Assembly: GCA_920105625.2 (NCBI GenBank)
Contig: OV050030.1
Span: forward strand, 110,404,814-110,468,813
DNA: 64,000 nucleotides
Source: Clusia tigrina
Lineage: Eukaryota; Arthropoda; Insecta; Diptera; Clusiidae
Reading direction: 5' to 3'
In this document: one piece after another, positions 48,809 through 60,400 of the stretch
Position numbering within the stretch: the stretch's first letter is position 1
Layout: the number at the start of each line of letters is the position of its first letter
Notes under the pieces: generated by a model
Told to the model about the DNA's origin: nothing
Databases searched by the model: none
The model's input: the letters and a program-made list of their open reading frames with translations, nothing else
Program-made: the position numbers and the translations under genes

Positions 48809-48985
48809 CGGGGGAGTCGTTCCTTTCCAGGCGCTGTCCTTGCGCTGACTATCACCATCCCAAGTATGGGAACTTTTTAGTCAGTGCTTAAACGGCGCCA
48901 CAGCGTGGTGTCACAATGGGCCATTATGTGTGCTCAAGTGTGCTTTTGGCAAACTGGGTGGCCACTCCTACCTACCTACCTACCT
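46295..48985 (+). mobile_element. LINE-A copy 2, 5'-truncated, inserted in LINE-B
   Basis: Begins inside the endonuclease (equivalent to about 6130 of copy 1) and runs to a 3' UTR ending in (CTAC)n (about 48970-48985). It is flanked by the 39-bp duplication at 46256-46294/48986-49024. 5' truncation is usual for LINEs. The part shared with copy 1 is nearly identical, so both are fairly recent. It supplies the C-terminus and 3' UTR lost from copy 1. Confidence 0.95.
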
Positions 48986-49024
48986 AAGCAGGTGCATTAC
49001 TGCAATATTTAGCTGTGTGTCCCA
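48986..49024. repeat. 39-bp target duplication, right copy
   Basis: Partner of 46256-46294, directly after the LINE-A (CTAC)n tail. Confidence 0.9.
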
Positions 49025-49838
49025 ATATTTGGCAAGATTTGCATCGCATTGGATTGCGGATGTATTCTCGAACCCTCGTAGCGTACCATGAAATATCTAT
49101 TTTTGTTGGAAGATGGTAGCGATGGAAAGTCAACAAGACTACACCACTTGGATGTGGCTTACCGTCAATAACTTTATTAAATTTGTATACCGAAATAACA
49201 CCTTGGGATGAAAGTTCATTTACAATTTCTTCTTCTGAAACTTGGTTGAGGCATGGAGCGTACACTGTACCCTTAGTGCTATTTAAAGATACATGGAAGA
49301 AGCATTTTACTGGGCATATACCATGGAGTTCTTTAGCGGCAATAAACTTTTTTGCAACTTCTACACTTTTCGCTAAAAGAAGCAAATTAGCATCGCGAAG
49401 TTCCGAGATAGTTAAAATTTCCTTACTGATTAATTTCAATGATTTGTGTACAGCAAAACAGGAGAAATTTTTTAGTGGCTTACTATCAATAGTGGAGGCA
49501 ACAACAACAAACTTATGGTTGTTTAATCGTGATTCAGGTAGCTCTGGGAAGTCGTCAAGTAGTGGTGCCGAAGCCAAGCGTTTTTTTTTTAGCTGTATGA
49601 TTGTTTGCTAATGCGGCGAACCGGTTTTCCCCCAAGCGGGGGTGCCCAGGGGGCATTCTGATTATAAAGAGTGTATACGCGCGACTGAAAATGTATTTTC
49701 AAGGTATACGGAAAGAAGAGAGGAGTAAATTAGAAAAGGAGTAAATTAAAAAATAACGTTATTTTATTTGAGTAAAGAACTGTGAGTACCGGTCTTAACA
49801 AAAACGATGTGATCACAACGAGTGATAGTCGAAGACTG

Positions 49839-50152
49839 ATCAATTTAAAAGTAATCAAGTTTATTACAGTTCAATATTTAGTTTAAAAAAATAGCAAAAT
49901 TAGGATAATAATTCAAGTTATATACACAAAAATATCATTCGATTAAATTTTATTTACACTTCTTTTTTATACAGCCTCTTAATGTCCGCTTGGCGAATTT
50001 CAACTTAACACACGCTTTCCGACTTATCCTCTCGACATTCGCTTTACGACTGAGACAGAAAATTATGCACGCTAATATTTGCGCTCGCTTACACTAATTT
50101 GCATTGTATTAGCTTTCATATATGCTGGTAAACATGTCTATAATTCCTACAT
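49839..50152 (-). repeat. gypsy 3' LTR, proximal piece
   Basis: Continues 41711-41745 after LINE-B and ends at 50152 (complement TGTAGG). Compared with 36604-36915 it has a ~25-bp insertion near 49865-49890 and a few substitutions. The pol stop codon of the adjoining gypsy (TAG) lies within the LTR's TGTAG start. No purine-rich tract is obvious before it. Confidence 0.9.
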
Positions 50153-51480
50153 TCGGCCATTCTGAATGTCGGATGTCTCAGACGACTCTGCATCACTCTC
50201 GTCTTCATAGTGCTTCCATCGTTTCATAAAATCTGCAGCGGTTGAGGTGTGCTTCGGTCCATCTTGCCCGCCAACTTTACGCACCTCATATCGATAATTT
50301 CGCTTCACCTTTGTAATCTCGTACGGACCAAGGTACTTAGGAACTAGTTTAAGCCCAACTCCAAATTGGGTACGCCGAATAGCGACTATATCACCGACTT
50401 TGTAAGTGTTTGCTGATTTACGTCTTTTGTCGAACTGCTTCTTATTCTCGGCTTGAATTTTCTGGGTTTCCTGCTTCGCATTGTCGCGCATTGCTTGTCT
50501 CTCTTGCTCGAAGTCTTTAATAACCGCTTCCTCAAATTGACGACTTAGCTCTAGGTCCTCAGGAGTAAACATTTTTGTGCCAACAGCGGCTCAAATGGCG
50601 TTCGTTTTGTACTCCTGGAAGTAGAAGAGTTAATAAATTTTTGCAATCGACTTACTTGTTTGAACCATCTCTGCGGGTCATCGAGAGACAATTTTGTTAA
50701 CATTTCTATAATCATTTTGTTCATTCGCTCCACCTGTCCATTTCCTCTGGGAACTCCTGTGGTTGTTGCGTGATGACTGATGTTATGAACGTTGCAATAT
50801 TCTGCGAAATCGCCTGCTGTGAATGCTGCCCCCTTGTCGGTTATAATACGGCAGGGATTTCCAAATATTTCACTTATCTTTTCCAGCTTGCTTAGCACCT
50901 CTGCCGTAGTAGTAGACTTTACTGGAAAAATCCATGTAAATTTCGTAAATGCATCGATGATTACGAACAAATACTTGTAAGACTTCGCTGTTGAGGGCGA
51001 TGGCCCGATATGATCCATGTGAAAAGTGTGTAATGGTACGTCGATTTTCTCGATTGGATTAAGAAATCCTTCCTGCTTGCCAGCTTTTCGATTTGCCAAT
51101 ATACAAACAATGCAATTCGAAATAGCTCTCTCAATATACTTCCTAGCATTCGGTACGTAATATTCTTGTTTGACTATCGCCTCTACTTTACTGGTACTTA
51201 AATGTCCTCTTTCGTGTAATTTTGTGATCAGTTCATTTCTCGTTGACTTTGGTATGACCAGAAGGTAAGCACCTTCTACAAATTTACAGAGCACACCGCA
51301 TCGCATTTGGAAATTCTCATACTCCCCACTCTCTAGTAGCTTTATAATAACCTGGCACATCTCATCTGTAGCTTGTGATTTTTTTATTGGAATGAAGGAT
51401 AGCATCTTCAACTCTTAGTACGACAGGGTGTCGACTTAATGCATCCACGTGACGCATGCAGCTGCCTGATCGATGTTTTA
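50147..51480 (-). pseudogene. gypsy integrase, array unit 1
   Basis: The most complete integrase in the window. HHCC finger (HERGHLSTSKVE...CIVC), catalytic aspartates in HMDHIG and ITDKGAAFTAG, catalytic glutamate in RGNGQVERMNKMI (ORF 51411-50551). After a 1-base frame change near 50580 the C-terminal domain follows (50572-50147: EDLELSRQFEEAVIKDFEQE, YKVGDIVAIRRTQFG, LVPKYLGPYEITKV), a GPY/F-type module. It ends ...IQNGRM with the stop inside the LTR. Confidence 0.9.
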
Positions 51481-51496
51481 CGGTGCAATCAAATTC

Positions 51497-52854
51497 CTAA
51501 ATCTGCATAGCCCAATGTGCTACCCTGCTGTTAAGTGCCTTCTTCGACATTGTCAGCTGAAATGCCTTGCAATCTGTAAAGATATCAAAATTTAAACCCA
51601 ACAAATAAATTCCAAGTCGTTTCAATGCTTTTATGATCGCCAAAACTTCTAGGTCGTAGCTGGGGTAATTTCTTTCTGCAGCTGTCGTTTTGTAGCTTAA
51701 ATAAAAAACTGAGTGATAATCGTCATGTTTTTGCAGCAATACAGCACCGTATCCCTCTTTGCTAGCATCTGTGTGAAGTTGTGTAGGCAGCTTTTGATTA
51801 AAGAGTTTCAGTACTGGTTCCGCACTAAGTTGATCTTTAAGTAAAATGAACGCTTCATTTTCGGCTGCGCCCCATCTAAAAGCTACATCTCTCTTTGTAA
51901 GGTCGGTTAATGGTTTCGCCAGCTGAGCATAGTTTTCTACAAATTTTCGTAAAAATCCAGTAAGACCAAGAAAGCTCATTACGCCGTGTGTGTGCTTGGG
52001 CGTTGGAAATTTCTTGACCGCTTTGGTTTTCCCTTCGGACGGGCGGATAGATCCATCTTCTATTACGTGGCCCAAAAACTCAATGCGTTTTTCCAAAAAT
52101 GCACACTTTTCCAACTTTATCAATAAACCATGATCCTCACTAACTTGTAACACTCTTTTGAACTTATCGACAACATCTGCTTCGTTATTCGCGGGTATTA
52201 TTAAATCGTCCATATAAACAAGTACGAAGCCATCTCTTATCAGATCTTTAAAAATAGTATTGATGAATCGTTGAGATACCGAAGGCAAATTGCAAAGACC
52301 AAATGGTGCCTTCCGAAATTCAAATTGGCCATCCGGTGTTACAAAGGATGTGTATTTCATGCTCGATTCGTCCACATCGACGTGGAAAAGCCATTTCTCA
52401 AATCCAGTGTAGTAAAAATTCGTGCTTCGTAAAGACCCTTCAGTACTTCTTCTATATTTGGCAATGGATATCTATAGCGAATAACCTTTGAATTTAATTT
52501 TCGATAGTCGACACAGGGCCGATGCGTGCCATCCTTCTTACGCGCCAGTACTATGGGACTCGCGAACTACGATGAACTTGGCTGTATTATGCCCTGCTCC
52601 AACCCTTCTTCTATTTGTGAGTTGACAATCTCCTTCTCTTTGGGTGCAAGCCTTCGTGGTTTTTGAAAAATTGGCTTGTCATTTTCTAGATAGATCCGCA
52701 TATTCACACATGAGCTACCTATTTTCTTTGGATTGTATGCTAAAAGTAATTGCTGTAGAGTTTGCTTAATGTCAAGTGCACGAATATGCTGTAACCCATC
52801 TAGCTCTTCAGTTGTCTCAGAATATTTAATGAGATTTACTTGCGCTAGCATCAA
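51497..52854 (-). pseudogene. gypsy reverse transcriptase-RNase H, array unit 1
   Basis: RT N-terminus 52854-52567 (IRALDIKQTLQQLLLAYNPK, QPSSS then TAG), frameshift near 52390, then the main ORF 52375-51497 with VYMDDLIIPANN, FLGHVIEDGSIRPSE and RNase H (LPTQLHTDASKEG, FDIFTDCKAFQ). It ends at a TAG after HWAMQI that copy P does not have. The remaining RNase H end and linker to integrase follow (CMRHVDALSRHPVV). Confidence 0.9.
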
Positions 52855-53629
52855 TTTGTCATCGCTAGTATTTTCTTTATAGGTCGTAAGTCTCCCATTT
52901 TCGATCAGAATCGATGCATTCTGTAAGATGTTTTTGGCTAATATTATATCTTCACTAATCCAACTGTCGGGTACAATATCATAATTTAGCTCGTATGATT
53001 CACCCTCTATTTCTGTGCCAAGCTTAACGAAACCAAGTGTCGATTTGCTTGTGCCGCCAAAAGGTACTACTGCCGTACCAAGACCATCGAAATGTCTAAC
53101 TCAAAACTCATTCGTTACACTCTGTCTTATGATGCTAATATCGCTTCCAGTATCCAACATCGCTCTTAACTTGACACCGTGTATTTTCACTTCTATAGAC
53201 ACATCTGGCATTTTCACCCTATTAACCCGCGCATAATTCTGGTGTTCACTGGACCAAATTCACTGCATTTGTAACAACGGGCCCCCTTTTCTTTGTTTGG
53301 ACATTCACGTGCCCAATGCGAATTTACCCCACAGTTATTACATCGCTTATTTACGTTGGTCGCAAATTTGTCGTTGCTTTTGAGGCTTAAGTCGCCCTTA
53401 CCGCTCATACTTTCACTAGTACCCTTACTGTCGTAGCGTTTGTTTTTGTTTCTTTCTTCATTTTGCTCTGCCTTAAATTTTTCGTATGCTTTAAAGTTAC
53501 TTTTAAGCTCTGCAATACTACGCGATTGGTATAGAATCGTTTTGTTCGCTGCCACATCCTGTATACCTGAAGTAATATAACCGATAAGGTGGTGTGGCTC
53601 TACCTTTCCGCCTGATGCAATTTTAAATT
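52855..53629 (-). pseudogene. gypsy Gag C-terminus and protease, array unit 1
   Basis: Gag part: KIASGGKVEPHHLIGYI, ELKSNFKAYEKFKAEQNEER, and first knuckle CNNCGVNSHWAREC. The second knuckle is interrupted by a deletion (CYKCSEFGP then a jump). The protease active site DTGSD lies near 53145 in the complement (about 53110-53230), with downstream beta-strands to about 52900. Confidence 0.8.
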
Positions 53630-53653
53630 TATATATATATATATATATATATA
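53630..53653. repeat. (TA)12 at Helitron-gypsy junction, unit 1
   Basis: Joins the truncated Helitron Rep gene to gypsy gag. The same junction in unit 2 (60404-60439) has 18 repeats. Confidence 0.95.
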
Positions 53654-55521
53654 ATGATGTCATCAATTTGATCTGGTGTAATCTTGTCCACCATCCAAAG
53701 AAGAATGTGTGCGTGCGGCAAACATTTTTTTGCCAATCAACAGAGTACATCCAGCATCTAACAGCACCATATATACGTTGCTTCACGATAAAGTCCATCA
53801 AATATCGTATCTGTTGTTTGAAAACTCGTGCTGTGACATCGTGACGATCGCTTGCTGATTGACCGCGATTCAATAATTCCGTTATCTGTGGGCATTTTGG
53901 ATTGCAAGTGAATGTAACAAACAAATCCGGCCGTCCATAATTCCGCACGTATGTCATCGCATCCTGCGAGTACTCGTCGTGTGCCTTGGGCTGCCAATGT
54001 ATGTTGATGGCAAAATCGTGAGTCGGCCAAGGTTTGTCACATCTTCATCGCTATTGACCGCATCTCGCAAGTGAATATACTCTTCAGATCGAAGCTTGGT
54101 CTGATTGAAACGAATAAAATTGAGTCGTTCTGTCTCCATCGTCACGTACACATCAACTGCATACTGTTGAAATAATTGGCGATATCTCAAGAGATGGTTG
54201 TAAATTCCTTCGCGAATCATCATTCGATACGCGTAAAAGTTCATTGCACTGACCTTCTTATTTGTATCGACACCTAAAAGTTAACAAAAAATGAAGTTAC
54301 AATCAAGAGTATTTGCTTTTCTCTTACTAACCATTGGCAGGATTGATCAGGTTGTATCTCAAGTGATATCCATCTTCACCGCGGTAGAACATTAGCGGAT
54401 ATTGTAGTGAGTCATACGATCGATGAGTTTCACTGATTCGCTCTAATGCATCTCCAGCTCGACGCTTGATAATATCACGGGATTCTAAATTATCGCCAAC
54501 AACAACAATTGATATTTCATCGGCCGTCGGTGCATTATATTGCCGTTCATGCGTGCCTGCTGGTCGTTTGTCCGCTTTTATGACGATTCTGTGATCATCA
54601 GATGGCATCCTTTCTAACGAAGTTTTGAATAATCGAATTAGTTCGTTGTGTTCATGCAACATTTCTTGCAATTGCTGCACAATTTCTCTCTTCGTCGCAT
54701 TGAAAATTGCACAACGTCGATTCACTTCTTCATTTGAATCTCCAAGGAAATATATTTGGAGATATTTGTGATCTTGATCAGGATGCGGACACAGCGATCC
54801 AGCAAGATGATAAATTTGCCCGTGAATCTGTATAGTTGCAGACAAATATGTTAATTTCTGTATTTTATTGGCGAGATAATAAGTGTTAGATTGTTGGTGA
54901 ACTAACATTGAATGCGTGATTGTAATTATGTTCTTTCACAATTTCCCCACCAAACGACGTCATTTGAAAACAATCGATATATATCTTGGAATTTTGTAAA
55001 AAATTATTCGAATTTGGTGATTCACCGTAAAGCAACGATCGCAATGGCTCTGGTGGAGGAAGTAACTCTGATAATTTCACTTTTCCGCTTGCGCAACACA
55101 ATCCGGCCGGTTCTTTTGGAAATTTCAGTGCATCGCAATGCGGGAAAACGACAGACATCGAACCAAATCGAACTGATGCGTGCGCACCGTATTCAATGTC
55201 CGGCTCATATCGAAAGGCTGCACGTTCGATATTCAAATTAGGCAATCGTTGTTGTTGCTGGCGTTGACGGTGAGCAGCCAAACGTTGTTCTCTTGCTTCA
55301 TGAATTTCCTGAGCACGAACTTGTCTTCTTCTCAATCGTTGTTGGTCATTGTAAGCTTCGTGAGCCTCTTGTGATTGTCGCGCACGATGTTCAATCATTC
55401 CGATTCGAGCAGATTCCCTTGCATTAGCATTTTCCTCTTCAGTACGACGTGCTGTATAATTACGTTGGTCCGTTGTACGTCGGGAACGCCGACCGATATT
55501 AGCGCGACCTCTTTGTGGCAT
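53654..55521 (-). pseudogene. Helitron Rep (HUH) N-terminal half, unit 1
   Basis: Three exons on the complement: 55521-54907 (MPQRGRANIGRRSRRTTDQR, Arg/Gln-rich, then LCCASGKVKLSELLPPPEPL, a Helitron N-terminal signature), 54827-54332 (GQIYHLAGSLCPHPDQDHKY, YDSLQYPLMFYRGEDGYHL) and 54274-53654 (YVTMETERLNFIRFNQTKLR, GRPDLFVTFTCNPKCPQITE). Introns 54828-54906 and 54275-54331 have GT...AG borders. A one-base deletion at about 53728 shifts the frame just before the HUH motif. The protein would nick and rejoin DNA in rolling-circle transposition. Confidence 0.9.
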
Positions 55522-55569
55522 CGTAACAAATTTCAATCTGTAATTGATCACTTTGTATGAAACACACAT

Positions 55570-56403
55570 AAAGTTTTCACGGAATAATTTTCAATAATTT
55601 ACCTTTTGAATAGCCGAAATAAAGAAAGCAAACTACCGAAATTGAAGGATTCAAATAATTTACAAATCAGCTGAAGAAATAACACAAATAAATTCCAATG
55701 AAAATGAGGTTGGGTATTCACCAATAAACGCAAATAATGAACTCACTTTTTTTGTTTGAAATGTCAATAATTTCACTCAAAAACTGATGATCCACAGATT
55801 TAAAATCAAATATTTCGTGAATGTAAACATTTTAACAATTTAATGTAATGAATTTAACTCGAGAAATCAATTAAAATTTGGAAAAACTCAGAAAGTCAAT
55901 TGACCGTGTCCGCACTGTTCGAATAAACAAATCAGAAAGAACACACAATATACGTAGCTGTCAAAACAAATAAGCGTCTACAGCTCCATCTGTTGAGTTA
56001 TTGGAGTATCAGTCAATGCTTACAACACCAATATGAAACTAAATGTGCGCGTGCAACACCACGCACATACAAAAAAAATGAGAACAAAAAGTGAGATTAG
56101 GTTTTTCTAATTTTCGAATTTTCCGAATTTTCCGACTTTTCCGAATGTTTTGAGATCGATAGATTTGCAAGAAACAATTGGAAAAAAAAATTTGAAAGAA
56201 AAAAAATTTTGTATGGAAAAAAGTCCTTTTTGGAATTTTTAAATTTTCCGACTTTTCTTCAGGAAAAGTATAAGGTTTTTTTAAATTCCTAAACCTTCCC
56301 AGATCCACAACGAACAACCTCTGAAAATTCCATCAAGATTGGTCCAGCCGTTCTCGAGCCTTAGCGTCACTAACAAACAATCATTCATTTTTATATATAT
56401 AGA
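55570..56403 (-). other. Helitron 5' non-coding region, unit 1
   Basis: About 830 bp between the Helitron 5' terminus and the Rep start. It includes repeated ATTTTCCGAATTTTCCGA motifs near 56105-56140. No other coding signal. Confidence 0.6.
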
Positions 56404-57157
56404 TATATATTTTCGTGAAGTCGGTCTGCATCCCAATCAATATGTTAATAATCTGGAATATATCAATTAGTTTCAATTAATATCGAAATCATCAAATACC
56501 TTTAGATCGTTGGAAATTTTCCTTTTATGTTCGTTGTACTTGATCAACCCCAAATTTTCTTTCATCGATTCGTAACTTTCCGTGGTATTGGATGGCATGA
56601 GCAATTGGAATCGACACGTTTTTATTTCCAATATGCAGGAGAGCGGCCTTCAAAGTATATTTAGAACCGTCGATGAAAAGTCTCCATTTTTTTTTGCCGG
56701 ATTCATTGTTCGAAATAAACCATTGATGTCTTTGCAGAAACAAATTTGATTTATTTTTTCGAAGAATGGCAATAGCACTTTATTCCCTTCTCTAAAATGA
56801 ATGACTTTCGTTTTGCTCGAGAGAAATTTCCACTGTTGCAAACGTGATACCAGTATTTTAGTATTTCCTTTGGATAAATGCAAATCGCGGACCAAATCAT
56901 TCAGCTCAGCTTGTGATTTTTCTGTTCTCTCCAAAGCATTGGCGTTTTAAATAGCAAATACATTTCATCGGCCATCGACCATCTATTTGGCTTTGGTATA
57001 CATGCATTACAAAATAATTTAGGCGTCCACAGCTTTTCTAATTTTAACACAGCGAAACCAAAGTAGTATAGATACGCAGTTTTCAGCGAATCTGTTACAA
57101 CTGCCATTCTTTGCAACAGTATTTGTTCGGGTTGACTTTGCCCGATCTTTTCGACAT
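56404..57157 (-). pseudogene. unnamed arthropod repeat protein, N-terminal fragment (unit 1)
   Basis: The ATG at 57157-57155 abuts the gypsy junction. The pieces read YLYYFGFAVLKLEKLWTPK, FCNACIPKPNRWSM, KTPMLWREQKNH, ELNDLVRDLHLSKGNTKILV, SRLQQWKFLS, LLPFFEKINQICFCKDINGL, and KKWRLFIDGSKYTLKAALLH with IPIAHAIQYHG. These follow the order of a family I recognise from arthropod genomes (W.P...C..C...W, PMVWREPKNH, WRLFIDSSK.SLKAVLLHNGN). Function is unknown to me. Frame changes occur near 56920 and 56720. The Helitron begins right behind it. Confidence 0.65.
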
Positions 57158-58194
57158 TTTGTAAGTGTTTGCTGATTTACGTCTTTTGTCGAACTGCTTC
57201 TTATTCTCGGCTTGAATTTTCTGGATTTCCTGCTTCGCATTGTCGCGCATTTCTTGTCTCTCTTGCTCGAAGTCTTTAATAACCGCTTCCTCAAATTGAC
57301 GACTTAGCTCTAGGTCCTCAGGAGTAAACATTTTTGTGCCAAACAGCAGCTCAAATGGCGTTCGTTTTGTACTCCTGGAAGAAGAAGAGTTAATAATTTT
57401 TTGCAATCGACTTACATGTTTGAACCATCTCTGCGGGTCATCGAGAGACAATTTTGTTAACATTTCTATAATCATTTTGTTCATTCGCTCCACCTGTCCA
57501 TTTCCTCTGGGAACCCCTGTTGTTGTTGCGTGATATATTCTGCGAAATCGCCTGCTGTGAATGCTGCCCCCTTGTCGGTTATAATACGGCAGGGATTTCC
57601 AAATATTTCACTTATCTTTTCCAGCTTGCTTAGCACCTCTGCCGTATTAGTAGACTTTACTGGAAAAATCCATGTAAATTTCGTAAATGCGTCGATGATT
57701 CCGAACAAATACTTGTAAGAGTTCGCTGTTGAGGGCAATGGCCCGATATGATCCATGTGAAAAGTGTGTAATGGTACGTCGATTTTCTCGATTGGATTAA
57801 GAAATCCTTCCTGCTTGCCAGCTTTTCGATTTGCCAATATACAAACAATGCAATTCGAAATAGCTCTCTCAATATACTTCCTAGCATTCGGTACATAATA
57901 TTCTTGTTTGACTATCGCCTCTACTTTACTGGTACTTAAATGTCCTCTTTCGTGTAATTTTGTGATCAGTTCATTTCTCGTTGACTTTGGTATGACCAGA
58001 AGGTAAGCACCTTCTACAAATTTACAGAGCACACCGCATCGCATTTGGAAATTCTCATACTCCCCACTCTCTAGTAGCTTTATAATAACCTGGCACATCT
58101 CATCTGTAGCTTGTGATTTTTTGATGGAATGAAGGATAGCATCTTCAACTCTTAGTACGACAGGGTGTCGACTTAATGCATCCACGTGACGCAT
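57095..58194 (-). pseudogene. gypsy integrase, unit 2, fused to unnamed protein
   Basis: The ORF 58194-57481 has the RNase H end (MRHVDALSRHPVV), HHCC finger, HMDHIG and ITDKGAAFTAG. A 22-bp deletion near 57535 removes codons before GVP. ORF 57493-57095 then reads MERMNKMIIEML (catalytic glutamate) and FELLFGTKMFTPEDLELSRQ. It runs across the junction in frame: gypsy ...KSANTYK is followed by MSKRSGKVNPNKYCCKEWQ of the neighbouring gene. Confidence 0.85.
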
Positions 58195-58233
58195 GCAGCT
58201 GCCTGATCGATGTTTTACGGTGCAATCAAATTC

Positions 58234-59591
58234 CTAAATCTGCATAGCCCAATGTGCTACCCTGCAGTTAAGTGCCTTCTTCGACATTGTCAGCTGAAAT
58301 GCCTTGCAATCTGTAAAGATATCAAAATTTAAACCCAACAAATAAATTCGAAGTCGTTTCAATGCTTTTATGATCGCCAAAACTTCTAGGTCGTAGCTGG
58401 GGTAATTTCTTTCTGCAGCTGTCGTTTTGTAGCTTAAATAAAAAACTGAGTGATAATCGTCATGTTTTTGCAGCAATACAGCACCGTATCCCTCTTTGCT
58501 AGCATCTGTGTGAAGTTGTGTAGGCAGCTTTTGATTAAAGAGTTTCAGTACTGGTTCCGCACTAAGTTGATCTTTAAGTAAAATGAACGCTTCATTTTCG
58601 GCTGCGCCCCATCTAAAAGCTACATCTCTCTTTGTAAGGTCGGTTAATGGTTTCGCCAGCTGAGCATAGTTTTCTACAAATTTTCGGAAAAATCCAGTAA
58701 GACCAAGAAAGCTCATTACGCCGTGTGTGTGCTTGGACGTTGGAAATTTCTTGACCGCTTTGGTTTTCGCTTCGGACGGGCGGATAGATCCATCTTCTAT
58801 TACGTGGCCCAAAAACTCAATGCGTTTTTCCAAAAATGCACACTTTTCCAACTTTATCAATAAACCATGATCCTCACTAACTTGTAACACTCTTTTGAAC
58901 TTATCGACAACATCTGCTTCGTTATTCGCGGGTATTATTAAATCGTCCATATAAACAAGTACGAAGCCATCTCTTATCAGATCTTTAAAAATAGTATTGA
59001 TGAATCGTTGAGATACCGAAGGCAAATTGCAAAGACCAAATGGTGCCTTCCGAAATTCAAATTGGCCATCCGGTGTTACAAAGGATGTGTATTTCATGCT
59101 CGATTCGTCCACATCGACGTGGAAAAGCCATTTCTCAAATCCAGTGTAGTAAAAATTCGTGCTTCGTAAAGACCCTTCAGTACTTCTTCTATATTTGGCA
59201 ATGGATATCTATAGCGAATAACCTTTGAATTTAATTTTCGATAGTCGACACAGGGCCGATGCGTGCCATCCTTCTTACGCGCCAGTACTATGGGACTCGC
59301 GAACTACGATGAACTTGGCTGTATTATGCCCTGCTCCAACCCTTCTTCTATTTGTGAGTTGACAATCTCCTTCTCTTTGGGTGCAAGCCTTCGTGGTTTT
59401 TGAAAAATTGGCTTGTCATTTTCTAGATAGATCCGCATATTCACACATGAGCTACCTATTTTCTTTGGATTGTATGCTAAAAGTAATTGCTGTAGAGTTT
59501 GCTTAATGTCAAGTGCACGAATATGCTGTAACCCATCTAGCTCTTCAGTTGTCTCAGAATATTTAATGAGATTTACTTGCGCTAGCATCAA
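58234..59591 (-). pseudogene. gypsy reverse transcriptase-RNase H, unit 2
   Basis: ORFs 59591-59304 and 59112-58234, equivalent to unit 1 with only a few substitutions (e.g. GLTGFFRKF where unit 1 has GLTGFLRKF). VYMDDLI and RNase H motifs are intact. The TAG after QPSSS, the frameshift after LDLRNGF and the TAG after HWAMQI are all present. Confidence 0.9.
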
Positions 59592-59639
59592 TTTGTCATC
59601 GCTAGTATTTTCTTTATAGGTCGTAAGTCTCCCATTTTC

Positions 59640-60400
59640 GATCAGAATCGATGCATTCTGTAAGATGTTTTTGGCTAATATTATATCTTCACTAATCCAA
59701 CTGTCGGGTACAATATCATAATTTAGCTCGTATGATTCACCCTCTATTTCTGTGCCAAGCTTAACGAAACCAAGTGTCGATTTGCTTGTGCCGCCAAAAG
59801 GTACTACTGCCGTACCAAGACCATCGAAATGTCTAACTCAAAACTCATTCGTTACACTCTGTCTTATGATGCTAATATCGCTTCCAGTATCCAACATCGC
59901 TCTTAACTTGACACCGTGTATTTTCACTTCTATAGACACATCTGGCATTTTCACCCTATTAACCCGCGCATAATTCTGGTGTTCACTGGATTTTGTTCTC
60001 TGTTTTGGACAATTAGGTGCGATGTGACCAAATTCACTGCATTTGAAACAACGGGCCCCCTTTTCTTTGTTTGGACATTCACGTGCCCAATGCGATTTTG
60101 CCCCACAGTTATTACATCGCTTATTTACGTTGGTCGCAAAATTGTCGTTGCTTTTGAGGCTTAAGTCGCCCTTACCGCTCATACTTTCACTAGTACCCTT
60201 ACTGTCGTAGCGTTTGTTTTTGTTTCTTTCTTCATTTTGCTCTGCTTTAAATTTTTCGTATGCTTTAAAGTTACTTTTAAGCTCTGCAATACTACGCGAT
60301 TGGTATAGAATCGTTTTGTTCGCTGCCTCATCCTGTATACCTGCAATAATATAACCGATAAGGTGGTGTGGCTCTACCTTTCCGCCTGATGCAATTTTAA

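Larger units (their letters stand above)
45672..49611 (-). pseudogene. LINE-B ORF1 (Gag-like), split by LINE-A
   Basis: The N-terminal part lies at 49577-48984 (APLLDDFPELPESRLNN, LNQVSEEEIVNELSSQGV, then YIRNPMRCKSCQILGHTAKY, a zinc knuckle). The second part at 46294-45672 continues the knuckle array (CVTCNLPPHNNTGYSRTLC) and ends in an Asn/Thr-rich tail. The two parts are separated by a 2,691-bp LINE insertion. The 3-knuckle layout is that of I-clade ORF1 proteins, which bind RNA. A run of ten A at 49578-49590 may hide the true start upstream. Confidence 0.85.
41746..49838 (-). mobile_element. I-clade non-LTR retrotransposon, LINE-B
   Basis: Inserted in a gypsy LTR with an 11-bp target duplication ATCAATTTAAA (41735-41745 and 49839-49849). 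The complement ends in a (TAA)n tail at 41746-41764, as in I elements, and starts CAGTCTTCGAC at 49838, an initiator-like 5' end. Order: ORF1 with zinc knuckles, endonuclease, RT, RNase H. Without the LINE-A insertion it is about 5.4 kb, the expected size of a full-length I element. Frameshifts, a 53-bp tandem duplication and an inverted duplication have inactivated it. Confidence 0.95.
50153..53629 (-). mobile_element. Ty3/gypsy, array unit 1 (copy M1)
   Basis: Minus-strand gag (zinc-knuckle part) to the end of pol, directly joined to its 3' LTR. The first two thirds of gag and the 5' LTR are missing: the sequence starts in gag at KIASGGKVEPHHL, immediately after a (TA)n run joined to a Helitron. 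It shares the RT TAG and frameshift with copy P and additional lesions with unit 2. A deletion near 53260 removed most of the second zinc knuckle. Confidence 0.9.
53654..56403 (-). mobile_element. Helitron, 5' part (array unit 1)
   Basis: The complement begins at 56403 with TCTATATATATAAAAATG, preceded by A, the A|TC left boundary of arthropod Helitrons. It continues with the typical 5' segment GGCTCGAGAACGGCTGGACC. The Rep gene follows (55521-53654). The element is cut at the (TA)n just after the HUH motif, so the Rep tyrosines, the helicase and the 3' CTRR hairpin end are missing. Confidence 0.9.

Noticed and set aside
53015..53236. Plus-strand 73-residue ORF duplicated at 59752-59973
   Set aside because: Antisense of the gypsy protease; the duplication simply reflects the array.
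55180..55560. Plus-strand ORFs rich in Ser/Leu opposite the Helitron Rep start
   Set aside because: Antisense shadows of the Arg/Gln-rich Rep exon, repeated identically in unit 2.
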